A stretch of 64,000 nt of DNA from Kitasatospora setae KM-6054 (GCF_000269985.1 NC_016109.1:806001-870000); one strand, 5' to 3'. Counted from the stretch's first letter, positions 38,101 to 45,648 are shown. The notes: a model not told the origin generated them from the letters alone. Numbers and translations are program-made.

Positions 38101-38308
38101 CCCGTCCCCCAGCCCGACGCCCACGCCCACGACGGCGCCCACGCCGACGCCGAAGCCGTCGCCCGAGCCCGTGCCGCCGCACCCCGGGCCGCACCCGCGC
38201 CCGCCGCTCCCGGACACCGGCAGCACCGCGCCGGCCGCCGGCGGGCTCGCCGCCCTGCTGCTGACCGGCGGACTGCTGCTGCTCCGGGCCCGCCGCCGCC
38301 GGGCCTGA
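35157..38308 (+). pseudogene. Sortase-anchored cell-surface repeat protein, interrupted by a one-base shift in a G tract
   Basis: ATG 35157 with a GAGGTG site opens an exported protein (signal peptide TERHRRRPWRLLAAAVLTGA, cleavage after AAAAA). DUF6923-like propeller sequence follows (PWTCDASGYLFQSPNGRGTK, then FTVQRVDLVTGANSLLGTT). At 35678-35684 there are seven Gs where eight would keep the frame: before it the frame reads VIGSGTLTPSAGG, after it GGDFPSDWSYVAGPAPAGFYG in another frame, continuing to 38308. The rest holds five repeats of DUF11/DUF7507 type (LAKTAAP..VTYTYVVTNTG..PLTAL; TCTAAYTITAADV), a Pro/Ser spacer, and LPDTG plus hydrophobic stretch and RARRRRA, a sortase signal. Restored length is ~1050 residues. 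It may be a real frameshift, a phase-variable gene, or a sequencing error. Confidence 0.82.
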
Positions 38309-38328
38309 CCCGAGGCCCGAGGAGCACC

Positions 38329-38369
38329 CCGGTCTGCCGGACCCGCCACCGCCGCGGGTCCGGCAGACC
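38329..38369 (+). terminator. Hairpin terminator after the surface repeat protein
   Basis: A perfect 16-bp inverted repeat, cggtctgccggacccg (38329-38344) with its complement at 38354-38369 and a 9-nt loop, 21 bases after the stop codon. Confidence 0.85.
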
Positions 38370-38407
38370 GCTGAAAAGCCCTGTGACAGCCCCGTGGGAG
38401 GCACGCG

Positions 38408-39046
38408 TTGAGCACACCGAAGGCCGTCGGGGCGGACACCGCGGACGGCGACCCGCTGGCGCTCGCCCTGTTCGGACTGACCGTGGTCAGCGGGCTGATC
38501 GACGCCGTCAGCTACCTGGGGCTCGGGCACGTCTTCGCCGCCAACATGACCGGCAACGTCGTCGTCATCGGCTTCGCGCTGGCCGGCGCGCCGGGCTTCT
38601 CGGTGATCGGGTCGACCACCGCGCTGGCCGCGTTCCTGCTCGGCGCCGCCCTGGCCGGCCGGCTGACCGCCGGGCGGCTGCGGCCCGCGCTGGCCGCCGA
38701 GAGCGCACTGCACCTGGTGGCGGCCGCCGTGCTCTTCGCCGCGGGCCGCGACGGGGCGGTCCAGTACGGGGTGATCGCGCTGCTGGCGCTGGCGATGGGC
38801 CTGCGCAACGCGACGGTGCGCAGCCTGGGCGTGCCCGACCTGACCACCACCGTGCTGACCATGACGCTGACCGGCCTCGCCGCCGAACCCCGCTCCCCGC
38901 GCCGGCGCCGCCGGGTGCTGGCCGCGCTGACCATGATCGCCGGGGTCGTCCCCGGCTCGGTGCTGGTCCTGCACGACCAGGCCGGCTGGGCGCTGCTCGC
39001 CGCGGCCGCGCTCACGGCCGCGACCGCGGCGCTCTACCGGGGCTGA
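38408..39046 (+). CDS. YoaK/DUF1275 family membrane protein
   Basis: 212 residues from a TTG start with GGGAGG six bases upstream. LFGLTVVSGLIDAVSYLGLGHVFAANMTGNVVVIGFALAG is the signature N-terminal half of the DUF1275 family, and LALAMGLRNATVRSLGVPDLTTTVLTMTLTGLAAEP is the second conserved block. Six membrane segments are predicted. The role of the family is unknown. A gene with a tight terminator on both sides, it is probably monocistronic. Confidence 0.9.
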   Translation: MSTPKAVGADTADGDPLALALFGLTVVSGLIDAVSYLGLGHVFAANMTGNVVVIGFALAGAPGFSVIGSTTALAAFLLGAALAGRLTAGRLRPALAAESALHLVAAAVLFAAGRDGAVQYGVIALLALAMGLRNATVRSLGVPDLTTTVLTMTLTGLAAEPRSPRRRRRVLAALTMIAGVVPGSVLVLHDQAGWALLAAAALTAATAALYRG

Positions 39047-39073
39047 CCCGTCCGCCGGGGGACGGCGGACGGG
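39047..39073 (+). terminator. Hairpin terminator of the YoaK-type gene
   Basis: A perfect 10-bp inverted repeat cccgtccgcc / ggcggacggg with a 7-nt loop immediately after the stop codon. Confidence 0.75.
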
Positions 39074-39250
39074 GCCGATGCGGGTCGGTTCGCCCGGCAT
39101 CTCCGTCAACCTCCCTGCTGCGCCTGCTTTCTGATGATCGGTCGCGATTCGCTCGGCAGACGATCGAATTCGGCCAGCGGGCCGCGGCGCGGACCGTTCG
39201 CGCAGTTGGGGGGTGTCCGAACCGGCGCCATCCGGCCATGATTTACCTGA

Positions 39251-39266
39251 ACTGGTACAGACCATT
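39251..39266 (+). promoter_or_regulatory. DasR-like (dre) palindrome and promoter upstream of the secreted-protein array
   Basis: ACTGGTACAGACCATT at 39251-39266 contains TGGTACAGACCA, matching 10 of 12 bases of the DasR core TGGTCTAGACCA (consensus from general knowledge). A TTGACG -35 box (39265-39270) touches it, and GAGGAT at 39289-39294 can be the -10 with an 18-bp spacer. DasR represses chitin/GlcNAc genes in streptomycetes, so a sugar signal is possible. Confidence 0.5.
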
Positions 39267-39269
39267 GAC

Positions 39270-39295
39270 GATCCTCGGGCGGCGGCCCGAGGATC
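39270..39295 (+). other. 11-bp hairpin overlapping the array promoter
   Basis: gatcctcgggc (39270-39280) pairs perfectly with gcccgaggatc (39285-39295) around a 4-nt loop. It spans the spacer and possible -10 box, so it may be an operator rather than a terminator; it lacks a T run. Confidence 0.6.
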
Positions 39296-39394
39296 ACTGG
39301 CACCGGCCCGGAACGGACCCCACCCGCTCCGGACCGCCTCCTCCTCCCTCGGCGTCCCCCACGATTCCGACCGAAGCAAGGAGCCCCACCCCGC

Positions 39395-39463
39395 ATGCGT
39401 GCCCACACCGCCACCGCCGCCACCCACGCCGCCGCCACCCCCCGGCGGCCGCACCGCGGCTAG
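39395..39463 (+). CDS. Possible 22-codon leader peptide
   Basis: ATG at 39395 with AAGGAG eleven bases upstream reads MRAHTATAATHAAATPRRPHRG, stop TAG. It lies in the leader of the secreted-protein array, and its ribosome-site-to-start wording resembles that of the next gene (agcaaggag...atgcg). It may be a regulatory upstream frame, or the eroded start of another array member. Codon content is low complexity (Ala/Thr/His/Pro), so translation is doubtful. Confidence 0.25.
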   Translation: MRAHTATAATHAAATPRRPHRG

Positions 39464-39800
39464 CACCGCCGCCCGCCCGTCGCCCCGCCGCTCCCGGCCC
39501 CCGCCGCCACCTCGCCGCCCGGCTCCCGGGCATCCCGCTGCCGCCACCGCGCGGCCGTCCGGCCCGACCCCCACCGGGGCCGCGCCGCCCGGCACCGCGC
39601 CGTCCGGGCCGTCCAGGCCCCGGCACCTCCGACGCGGCGCCCCCGACCCGCTACCCCGGGTCGGCGGCGCCGGCCATCCCCGGCCGGGCCCCCTTCCACC
39701 CCCCTTCGGTGGGCGACGCGTGCGCCGCCCACCGCACCACCGGCACCACTCGCACCGCCAGGCACCAACCGCACCACAGGCACCTCAGCAAGGAGTCCCC

Positions 39801-40091
39801 ATGCGCATCCGCACCGCCGCCAAGGCCGCCACCACCCTCGCCGTCGCCGGCGGCCTGGCCCTCGGCCTCCCCGGCGCCGCGTTCGCCGTCCCCGACGGTC
39901 CGACCAGCCTGACCGGCAAGGGCTGCCCGTCCTCGTACGTCAACTACGCCAACGGCGGCACCTGGACACAGACCCTCACCAAGAAGTTCGTCGCGCCGAA
40001 CGGCTTCCAGTACGGCGACTACAAGGTCACCTTCCGCACCTCGGCCGGCACCTTGGTGAACGAGGGGACCCGCGAGTACCGCTGCTACTGA
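39801..40091 (+). CDS. Small secreted protein, GCPSSYVNN family, array member 1
   Basis: 96 residues. The signal peptide is MRIRTAAKAATTLAVAGGLALGLPGAAFA. The mature chain has the family core: TSLTGKGCPSSYVNYANGGTWTQTLTKKFVAPNGFQYGDYKVTF and a REYRCY end. Two Cys (after signal removal) are placed 60 residues apart, one in GCP and one in the last three residues, so a single disulfide tying both ends is likely. AAGGAGTCCCC lies just before the ATG. It is the first member of an array of four paralogues and closest to member 2. Function unknown; I recall no named family. Confidence 0.85.
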   Translation: MRIRTAAKAATTLAVAGGLALGLPGAAFAVPDGPTSLTGKGCPSSYVNYANGGTWTQTLTKKFVAPNGFQYGDYKVTFRTSAGTLVNEGTREYRCY

Positions 40092-40195
40092 TGACCGGTC
40101 CGGCGGCCCGCCGGGGCCGCCCCGCCGACCGCGCCACCCCGCTTCCTCTCCCCTTCCCCTTCCCCTTCCACCGCACCCCGTCCTGAGGAGTCCCC

Positions 40196-40477
40196 ATGCG
40201 CTTCCGCACCGCGGCCAAGGCCGCCACCACCCTCGCCATCGCCGGCGGCCTGACCGTCGCCGTGGCCGGTGTCGCGTTCGCCGCGCCCACCAACCTGACC
40301 GGCAAGGGCTGCCCGTCCTCGTACGTCAACAACGCCGACGGCGGCACCTGGACGCAGACCCTCACCAAGAAGTTCATCGCCCCGAACGGCTTCCAGTACG
40401 GCGACTACAAGGTCACCTTCCGCACCCCGGCCGGCAGCCTGTCGAACGAGGGCATCAAGGAGTACCGCTGCTACTGA
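40196..40477 (+). CDS. Small secreted protein, GCPSSYVNN family, array member 2
   Basis: 93 residues. The start (MRFRTAAKAATTLAIAGGLTVAVAGVAFA) and mature part (NLTGKGCPSSYVNNADGGTWTQTLTKKFIAPNGFQYGDYKVTFRT, ending KEYRCY) are nearly identical to member 1, and the AGGAGTCCCCATGCGC start region is the same. The high identity in coding and leader sequence points to a recent tandem duplication. A 104-bp spacer rich in cttccccttcccc separates the two. It is exported and probably disulfide-closed. Function unknown. Confidence 0.85.
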   Translation: MRFRTAAKAATTLAIAGGLTVAVAGVAFAAPTNLTGKGCPSSYVNNADGGTWTQTLTKKFIAPNGFQYGDYKVTFRTPAGSLSNEGIKEYRCY

Positions 40478-40562
40478 CCGGCCCGCCGGTCCCCCCGTGG
40501 TGACCGCCGCGCCCGGGCGACTCTTCCCGACACCGATCCGCCGATCCCTCCCAGGAGTTCCG

Positions 40563-40844
40563 ATGGCCTTCCGCCGCACCGCCAAGGCACTTGCCGTCAC
40601 CGCCCTCGCCGGCGCCCTCACCCTCGGCGTGGCCGGCGTCGCCGCCGCGGCCAACGCGACCAACCTGACCGGCATGGGCTGCCCGGACAGCTACGTCAAC
40701 AACTACGGCGACGGGCAGTTCAAGCAGTACCTGTCCTACACCTACATCGCCGGCAACGGCTACAAGTACGGCCACTACGACGTCTACTTCACCAACTGGT
40801 CCGGCAACGCCTACCAGGGGTCCGCGGACTACCGCTGCTACTGA
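40563..40844 (+). CDS. Small secreted protein, GCPSSYVNN family, array member 3
   Basis: 93 residues with a signal peptide (MAFRRTAKALAVTALAGALTLGVAGVAAAA). The mature chain keeps NLTGMGCPDSYVNNYGDGQFKQYLSYTYIAGNGYKYGHYDVYFTNWSGNAYQ and ends YRCY. It diverges from members 1-2: the TKKF(V/I)APNGF segment is replaced by YTYIAGNGY, and WSGN is inserted before the end, as in member 4. It lies 85 bp after member 2 with CCAGGAG before the ATG. The two Cys positions are conserved. Function unknown. Confidence 0.85.
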   Translation: MAFRRTAKALAVTALAGALTLGVAGVAAAANATNLTGMGCPDSYVNNYGDGQFKQYLSYTYIAGNGYKYGHYDVYFTNWSGNAYQGSADYRCY

Positions 40845-40974
40845 TCGCCCCGGCCGCTCCGCGGCCTTCGAAGCGCTGGCGCCCGTGCCCGGCCGGTGGG
40901 TCCAACCCACCTGTCGGGCACGGGCGTTCGCGCGTCGCCCCGGACAGCACCGATCGACCGCCGAAGCCACCGAA

Positions 40975-41015
40975 AGGTCCATACCATTGACCTGAACAAA
41001 TCAACTTGGCATGAT
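40975..41015 (+). promoter_or_regulatory. Promoter with dre-like half palindrome ahead of array member 4
   Basis: AGGTCCATACCA (40975-40986) is followed by TTGACC (40987-40992), a 17-bp spacer and CATGAT (41010-41015). The stretch GGTCCATACCATTGACC parallels GGTACAGACCATTGACG upstream of member 1, so both array promoters share one control motif. The dre match is 9 of 12 bases. Confidence 0.6.
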
Positions 41016-41086
41016 CTCGTTCGCGCCGGGACCGCCAACGCCCTCCGTCCGCCCGGCCGTTCCCCGACGACCCTCCAGGAGTCCGC

Positions 41087-41365
41087 ATGGCCCTCCGTCG
41101 CACCGCGCGCGCCGTCACCACCACCGCCGTCGCCGGCACCCTCGCCCTGACCTTCACCGGCACCGCCTCCGCCGCCGCGGCCACCAACCTCAACTGGATG
41201 GGCTGCCCGTCCAGTTACACCAACAACTACGGCGACGGCCAGTTCCAGCAGTACCGCACCTCCACCTACATCGCCGGGAACGGCCTCAAGCACGGCACCT
41301 ACGACATCTACTTCGTCAACTGGTCCGGCAACCGCTACCAGAACAGCACCGACTACTTCTGCTGA
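41087..41365 (+). CDS. Small secreted protein, GCPSSYVNN family, array member 4
   Basis: 92 residues: signal peptide MALRRTARAVTTTAVAGTLA with cleavage after TASA, then AAATNLNWMGCPSSYTNNYGDGQFQQYRTSTYIAGNGLKHGTYDIYFVNWSGNRYQ and the end STDYFC. It is closest to member 3. The C-terminal RCY is reduced to a terminal Cys. Unlike members 1-3 it has its own promoter. CCAGGAG lies before the ATG. It is exported; function unknown. Confidence 0.85.
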   Translation: MALRRTARAVTTTAVAGTLALTFTGTASAAAATNLNWMGCPSSYTNNYGDGQFQQYRTSTYIAGNGLKHGTYDIYFVNWSGNRYQNSTDYFC

Positions 41366-41515
41366 CCGCCGTCCGGCCACCGTCCGACCTCCGCCCGGCC
41401 ACCGCCGGGTGAACGGGCGGTCACGACCCCGCCACAGCCCCGCCCGCCGATGGCCGGCCGTCCGGGCGGCGGGCAGGATGCCCCTACCGGGCGGATCCAA
41501 GAGGGCGGCGGGGCC

Positions 41516-42607
41516 ATGGAGTTCACCATCAGCGGGCGCATCCGGCGACGCGGACTGCGGCTGGTCGGCTGGTCCGCGCCGGGGGTGCTGGGCTTCGCGG
41601 GCTGGGCCGCCGCCTCGACGGGCGACCGGCGCAACGGGGCGCTGGCGCTGCTCGCCCTGTCCGCCGGGCTGCTGCTGCGCGGCGTCGGCGAACTGCGGCG
41701 GCTGCGCAAGCCGTTCCGGCTCCGCCTGGACGACGCCGGGATCACCCTGCACGACGCCGAACTCCCTTGGAGCGCCGTCGAGTCGATCGCACTGCGGCAC
41801 CCGCCGAAGTCCGCCGAGGACGACTCCTCCAGCGCGCCCCCGCCCCGACTGGTGCTGCGGCTCGCCCCGGGCGCCGAACTGCCCCGGACCGGCGGGAGCA
41901 CCGGGCGCGGGGCCGGCGGGCACGGGGCCGACCCGGACGAGCACGTCCTGCTCGACAGCACCGACCTCGACCAGCCGCTGCACCAACTCGTCGAAGCGCT
42001 CCGGGAGTTCGCCGGGCACCGGCTGGAGACCGCGCCCCGGCAGGTACTGCCGCCCGGCCCCCGCGACCGCCACACCCCCGAACGCGGCGGCGTGGAACGG
42101 CAGTTCACCGCCCGGCCGGGCGCCCGCGCCCGCGCCCGGCTGGCCCTCGCGCCGGCCGCCACCGCGCTCTGCGCCGCCCCGCTCGCCGTCGGCGCGGCCT
42201 GCGGCGGCACGCTCGACTCCGAACCGCGCTACGGCCTCTTCGCGCTGCCGGCCGCCCTGTTCGGCTGGCTGAGCGTCCGCGCGACCCGGCGGCACCTGCG
42301 CCCGCTGCGCCTGCGGATCGGTCCGGACGGCATCGGCCTGCGCGAACCGGCCGGTCCCGAGTGGTTCGCCCGCTGGGCCGACGTCTCCGCCGTCAGCACC
42401 AGCCCCCTCCCGCACACCGTCGGGACCGGCCCGCACCTGGTGGTGTACGCCGCGCCCGGCGCCGACCTGCCGTTCCCGCGGATGTTCGTCGACCGCGGCC
42501 ACCGGGGCTACGCCCTGCTGCCCCTGGACCGCCTCCCCGACCGCGGCCGCGAGGTGCCCGCCGCGCTGCGCGCCTTCGCCCCCGACCGGTACACCGGGCC
42601 GGACTGA
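41516..42607 (+). CDS. Membrane protein of unknown function with two PH-like halves
   Basis: 363 residues. Each half has two membrane segments followed by a beta-rich piece: GVLGFAGWAAASTG... then KPFRLRLDDAGITLHDAELPWSAVESIALR, and ALAPAATALCAAPLAVGAACGG... then RPLRLRIGPDGIGLREPAGPEWFARWADVSAV. The two beta pieces look like bacterial PH-like domains (LRIGPDGI...W.DV.AV), suggesting an internal duplication. The ATG follows GAGGGCGGCGGGGCC, a modest ribosome site. The gene is not clearly part of an operon. I recognise no named family. Confidence 0.65.
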   Translation: MEFTISGRIRRRGLRLVGWSAPGVLGFAGWAAASTGDRRNGALALLALSAGLLLRGVGELRRLRKPFRLRLDDAGITLHDAELPWSAVESIALRHPPKSAEDDSSSAPPPRLVLRLAPGAELPRTGGSTGRGAGGHGADPDEHVLLDSTDLDQPLHQLVEALREFAGHRLETAPRQVLPPGPRDRHTPERGGVERQFTARPGARARARLALAPAATALCAAPLAVGAACGGTLDSEPRYGLFALPAALFGWLSVRATRRHLRPLRLRIGPDGIGLREPAGPEWFARWADVSAVSTSPLPHTVGTGPHLVVYAAPGADLPFPRMFVDRGHRGYALLPLDRLPDRGREVPAALRAFAPDRYTGPD

Positions 42608-42646
42608 CCGCGCCTCGCGCCCGACCCCGCCCCGCGCCCGACCGCC

Positions 42647-43321
42647 CTACGCTTCGTCCGCCGCCAGCATCCCGGTGATCGCGGCGTGGGCGGCCCGCAG
42701 CGACGGGGCGTGCAGCGTCGCGCCGGGGAAGGCCCCGGGCGGGTGGGAGAGGGTCAGGGCGATCACCGCGCAGCCGGCCGCCGCGCCCGCCGCGGCCCCG
42801 GCGGGGGCGTCCTCCACCACCAGGCAGTGCCGCGGGTCGACGCCGAGCCGGCGCGCGGCCAGCAGGTACCCCTCGGGGTGCGGCTTGGACTCCCGCACGT
42901 CCTCGCCGTAGACCTGCACGCCGGGCAGCGGCAGCCCGCCCAGCGCGAAGCGGCGGTGCACCGGGCCGCGGCTGCCCGAGGTGACCAGCGCCCAGCGGTC
43001 GGGGCGCAGCGCGGTGAGCAGTTCGGCGGCGCCGTCCGCGGCCGGGAAGGCGTCGCCCTGCTCGTGCATCAGCGCGTTGAGGACGAGCCGTTCGGCGTCC
43101 GGGTCGAGCGCGGGGGCGACGTCGCGGACGGTGTCCTCGGGGCGGCGGCCGAAGGTGCGGTCCCAGACGTGCGCGGTGTCGAGGCCGCGCAGCCGGGCCC
43201 AGGCGTCCCAGATCCGGCGGTAGGCGGGCAGCGAGTCCAGCAGGACGCCGTCCACGTCGAACAGCACGGCCCGGTACCCGCCGCCGCCACCCGTGGTCCC
43301 CGTCCCCGTCTCCGCCCCCAT
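42647..43321 (-). CDS. HAD-superfamily hydrolase (phosphatase/beta-phosphoglucomutase-like)
   Basis: 224 residues from ATG 43321 with GAAGGGACGG upstream. YRAVLFDVDGVLLDSLPAYRRIWDAW is motif I with the nucleophile Asp. WALVTSGSRGPVHRRF is motif [42 protein letters not shown] covers motifs III and IV. The cap lies between motif I and II, as in IA-type sugar-phosphate phosphatases. It is convergent with the preceding membrane protein and divergent from the carbonic anhydrase. The substrate is probably a sugar phosphate, but not proven. Confidence 0.88.
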   Translation of the reverse strand: MGAETGTGTTGGGGGYRAVLFDVDGVLLDSLPAYRRIWDAWARLRGLDTAHVWDRTFGRRPEDTVRDVAPALDPDAERLVLNALMHEQGDAFPAADGAAELLTALRPDRWALVTSGSRGPVHRRFALGGLPLPGVQVYGEDVRESKPHPEGYLLAARRLGVDPRHCLVVEDAPAGAAAGAAAGCAVIALTLSHPPGAFPGATLHAPSLRAAHAAITGMLAADEA

Positions 43322-43545
43322 GCCCCGTCCCTTCGGCTCCGTCGGTCCGGGCCGGCCGTCCGGCCCGGACCGATGGTATTCGTAGCATCGGCCCGGTCGG
43401 GGGGCGATTATCGCCGCCATAGCACCGATATCCGGACGATTTCGGCCGGGATCAGCGGTTTGATCATGTTTTGCTCCCGTTGTGGGAAGGTCCAGGACGT
43501 GGCCCGGGCGCGACCGGCGGCGGGGCGGGGACGTAGTCTGCGGGC

Positions 43546-44187
43546 ATGACTGACGCCACGCACCTCACTCCCCAGGCCGCTTTCGAATTGCTGCTGGCGG
43601 GCAACGGCAGGTTCGTCGCCGGTTCCCCGCAGCACCCGAACCAGGACGCCGCCCGCCGCGCCCAGACCGCCCCGTCCCAGGCGCCGTTCGCGGTGCTGTT
43701 CGGCTGCTCCGACTCCCGGCTCGCCGCCGAGATCATCTTCGACCAGGGCCTGGGCGACCTGTTCGTGGTCCGCACCGCCGGGCACGTGCTGGGCACCGAG
43801 GTGCTGGGCAGCATCGAGTACGGGGTGAGCGTGCTGGGCACGCCGCTGGTGATCGTGCTCGGGCACGACTCCTGCGGCGCGGTCGGCGCCACCCGGGAGG
43901 CGGTCGCGGCGGGTGCCAGCGGCGAGGGCTTCGTCCGCGACGTGATCGAGCGGGTCACCCCGAGCGTCCTGGCCGCCAACGCCGCCGGCTACACCGACAA
44001 CTCCGACTTCATCGACGAGCACATACGGCACACCGTCAGCCTGCTGGTGGAGCGCTCGCACACCATCGCCTCGGCGGTGGCCGCGGGTACCACCGCCGTC
44101 GTCGGCCTCTCCTACCGGCTCGTCGACGGCACCGCCCACCTGGTCACCACCCGGGGACTCGACCTGCCGGCCCCCGCCGCCGTCTGA
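43546..44187 (+). CDS. Beta-class carbonic anhydrase
   Basis: 213 residues. LFGCSDSRLAAEIIFDQGLGDLFVVRTAGHV gives the zinc ligand Cys54 and the Asp56/Arg58 pair; LVIVLGHDSCGAVGA gives ligands His107 and Cys110. This is the beta-carbonic anhydrase active site for CO2 hydration to bicarbonate. Length and fold region match the shorter bacterial members, with no export signal, so it is cytosolic. The upstream gap (43430-43520) is AT-richer, consistent with a promoter. The SulP transporter at 28.4 kb might carry the product, but the genes are far apart. Confidence 0.93.
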   Translation: MTDATHLTPQAAFELLLAGNGRFVAGSPQHPNQDAARRAQTAPSQAPFAVLFGCSDSRLAAEIIFDQGLGDLFVVRTAGHVLGTEVLGSIEYGVSVLGTPLVIVLGHDSCGAVGATREAVAAGASGEGFVRDVIERVTPSVLAANAAGYTDNSDFIDEHIRHTVSLLVERSHTIASAVAAGTTAVVGLSYRLVDGTAHLVTTRGLDLPAPAAV

Positions 44188-44303
44188 CCCCGTTCCACCA
44201 CGCACGGCCCCGGCCCCGGTCGCGCCCCGACGGGCGGCCGGGGCTGCGGCGTCCTCCCCGACGTTCCGCCAACTCCCTTCCGCGCCAAGGGCGGTGCCCG
44301 CGC

Positions 44304-44317
44304 GTGACACGGATCAC
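44304..44317 (+). promoter_or_regulatory. CRP-like binding site
   Basis: GTGACACGGATCAC fits the Crp consensus half-site pattern GTGA-N6-TCAC. It is 103 bases upstream of the old-yellow-enzyme GTG and upstream of its likely promoter. Confidence 0.5.
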
Positions 44318-44363
44318 AGCGGGGAGTGCGGTGGTCGGCGAAATGCGCCGGGGCGCGGGGTCG

Positions 44364-44391
44364 TTGACCCGGGTGGCCGTCCGGGTACGGA
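44364..44391 (+). promoter_or_regulatory. Probable promoter of the old-yellow-enzyme gene
   Basis: TTGACC at 44364-44369 and TACGGA at 44386-44391, 16-bp spacing. The Crp-like site lies just upstream. Confidence 0.5.
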
Positions 44392-44419
44392 CGTTCGCCG
44401 CCGATCCCGAGGAGCTCCC

Positions 44420-45583
44420 GTGACCGATCCCGTCCCCTCCCCCGCCGCCGCCGCTTCTCCCGCCGCCGACCGGGCCGCCGAGCGGGCCGCCGCGGTGCTG
44501 TCCCGTCCGGTCGCGATCAACGGGCTGACCGTGCCCAACCGGATCGTGATGGCGCCGATGACCCGCAAGCACTCGCCCGGCGGCGTGCCCGGCGCGGACG
44601 TCCGGGCGTACTACGCGCGCCGGGCCGCCGCCGGGGTCGGGCTGATCGTCACCGAAGGCACGTACGTCGGCCACGAGTCGGCGGGCCAGAGCGACAGCAT
44701 CCCGCGGTTCCACGGCGAGGAGCAGCTGGCCGGGTGGGCCAAGGTCGCCGAGGAGGTGCACGCGGCGGGCGGGACGATCGTGCCGCAGCTGTGGCACATC
44801 GGGATGGTCCGCCGGGCGGGCGAGCCGCCGTTCCCGGAGGCCCCGGCGGTCGGGCCGTCCGGGATCCGGCCGGACGGCACCGAGGGGGCCGGCCGGGCGA
44901 TGACCCGCGCCGACCTGGACGCCGTCATCGGCGCGTTCGCCGAGGCCGCCGCGGCCGCCGAGCGGACCGGTTTCGACGGCGTCGAGCTGCACGGCGCGCA
45001 CGGCTACCTGATCGACCAGTTCCTGTGGGCGGGCACCAACCGCCGCACCGACGCGTACGGCGGCGACCCGGTCGCCCGGACCAGGTTCGCGGCCGAGCTG
45101 GTCGCGGCGGTGCGCGCGGCCGTCTCGCCGCGTTTCCCGGTGCTGTTCCGCTTCTCGCAGTGGAAGACGGACGGCTACGACGCCCGCCTCGCCGAGACCC
45201 CGCAGGAGCTGGAGGCGGTGCTGGCCCCGCTCGCCGCGGCCGGCGTCGACGCCTTCCACGCCTCCACCCGCCGCTACTGGACGCCCGAGTTCGCCGGCTC
45301 CGACCTCAACCTGGCCGGTTGGACCAGGAAGCTCACCGGCCTGCCCACCGTCACCGTCGGCTCGGTCGGCCTGGACGGCGACTTCCTCCGCGCCTTCGCG
45401 GGCGAGGGCGCCCCGGCGCGCGGCCTCGACGACCTCCTCGACCGCCTGGAGCGCGACGAGTTCGACCTGGTCGCCGTCGGCCGCGCCCTCCTCCAGGACC
45501 CGCAGTGGGCCGCCAAGGTCCTGGCCGGCCGCCACACCGAACTGCAGCCGTACGACGCGGCCTCGCTGCAGACCCTGCACTGA
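44420..45583 (+). CDS. NADH:flavin oxidoreductase, old yellow enzyme family
   Basis: 387 residues from GTG with GAGGAG six bases upstream. INGLTVPNRIVMAPMTRKHSPGGVP begins the FMN barrel; IVTEGTYVGHESAG, IVPQLWHIGMVRR, GFDGVELHGAHGYLIDQFLWAGTNRRTDAYGG (substrate His/Tyr region) and LVAVGRALLQDPQWAAKVLAG complete it. It is of the XenA/YqjM-like single-domain type, without the extra FeS/FAD C-terminal domain of dienoyl-CoA reductases. It reduces electron-poor alkenes using NAD(P)H. The ~30-residue Ala/Pro/Ser leader is unusual, so an internal start is possible. Alone in the operon. Confidence 0.92.
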   Translation: MTDPVPSPAAAASPAADRAAERAAAVLSRPVAINGLTVPNRIVMAPMTRKHSPGGVPGADVRAYYARRAAAGVGLIVTEGTYVGHESAGQSDSIPRFHGEEQLAGWAKVAEEVHAAGGTIVPQLWHIGMVRRAGEPPFPEAPAVGPSGIRPDGTEGAGRAMTRADLDAVIGAFAEAAAAAERTGFDGVELHGAHGYLIDQFLWAGTNRRTDAYGGDPVARTRFAAELVAAVRAAVSPRFPVLFRFSQWKTDGYDARLAETPQELEAVLAPLAAAGVDAFHASTRRYWTPEFAGSDLNLAGWTRKLTGLPTVTVGSVGLDGDFLRAFAGEGAPARGLDDLLDRLERDEFDLVAVGRALLQDPQWAAKVLAGRHTELQPYDAASLQTLH

Positions 45584-45616
45584 GCCGCGCCGCCGGGTTC
45601 GGCCCCGGCTCCGGCT

Positions 45617-45648
45617 CCGGCCCCGGAGAGCACCGCGTCCGGGGCCGG
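45617..45648 (+). terminator. Hairpin terminator after the old-yellow-enzyme gene
   Basis: An 11-bp inverted repeat, ccggccccgga (45617-45627) with tccggggccgg (45638-45648), with a 10-nt loop, 34 bases after the stop. Confidence 0.7.

Larger units (their letters stand above)
39074..39800. other. Long leader region ahead of the small secreted-protein array
   Basis: 727 bp without a sizable gene. It holds a DasR-like palindrome and promoter (39251-39294), a strong hairpin (39270-39295) and a 22-codon open frame with its own ribosome site (39395-39463). The remainder (39464-39800) is a C-rich run with a repeated ccgcc/ccacc pattern, low in secondary signals. If transcription starts near 39300 the mRNA leader would be about 500 nt, which is exceptional for this group. 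Confidence 0.6.

Noticed and set aside
37618..39912. Plus-strand frame running through the repeats of the surface protein and beyond
   Set aside because: It reads the repeats in the wrong frame with no domain; the LPDTG-ended frame is the real one.
43403..43415. ggcga-tta-tcgcc palindrome between the HAD and carbonic anhydrase genes
   Set aside because: It is only 5 bp per arm; short GC palindromes are expected by chance in this genome, so it was not listed as a site.
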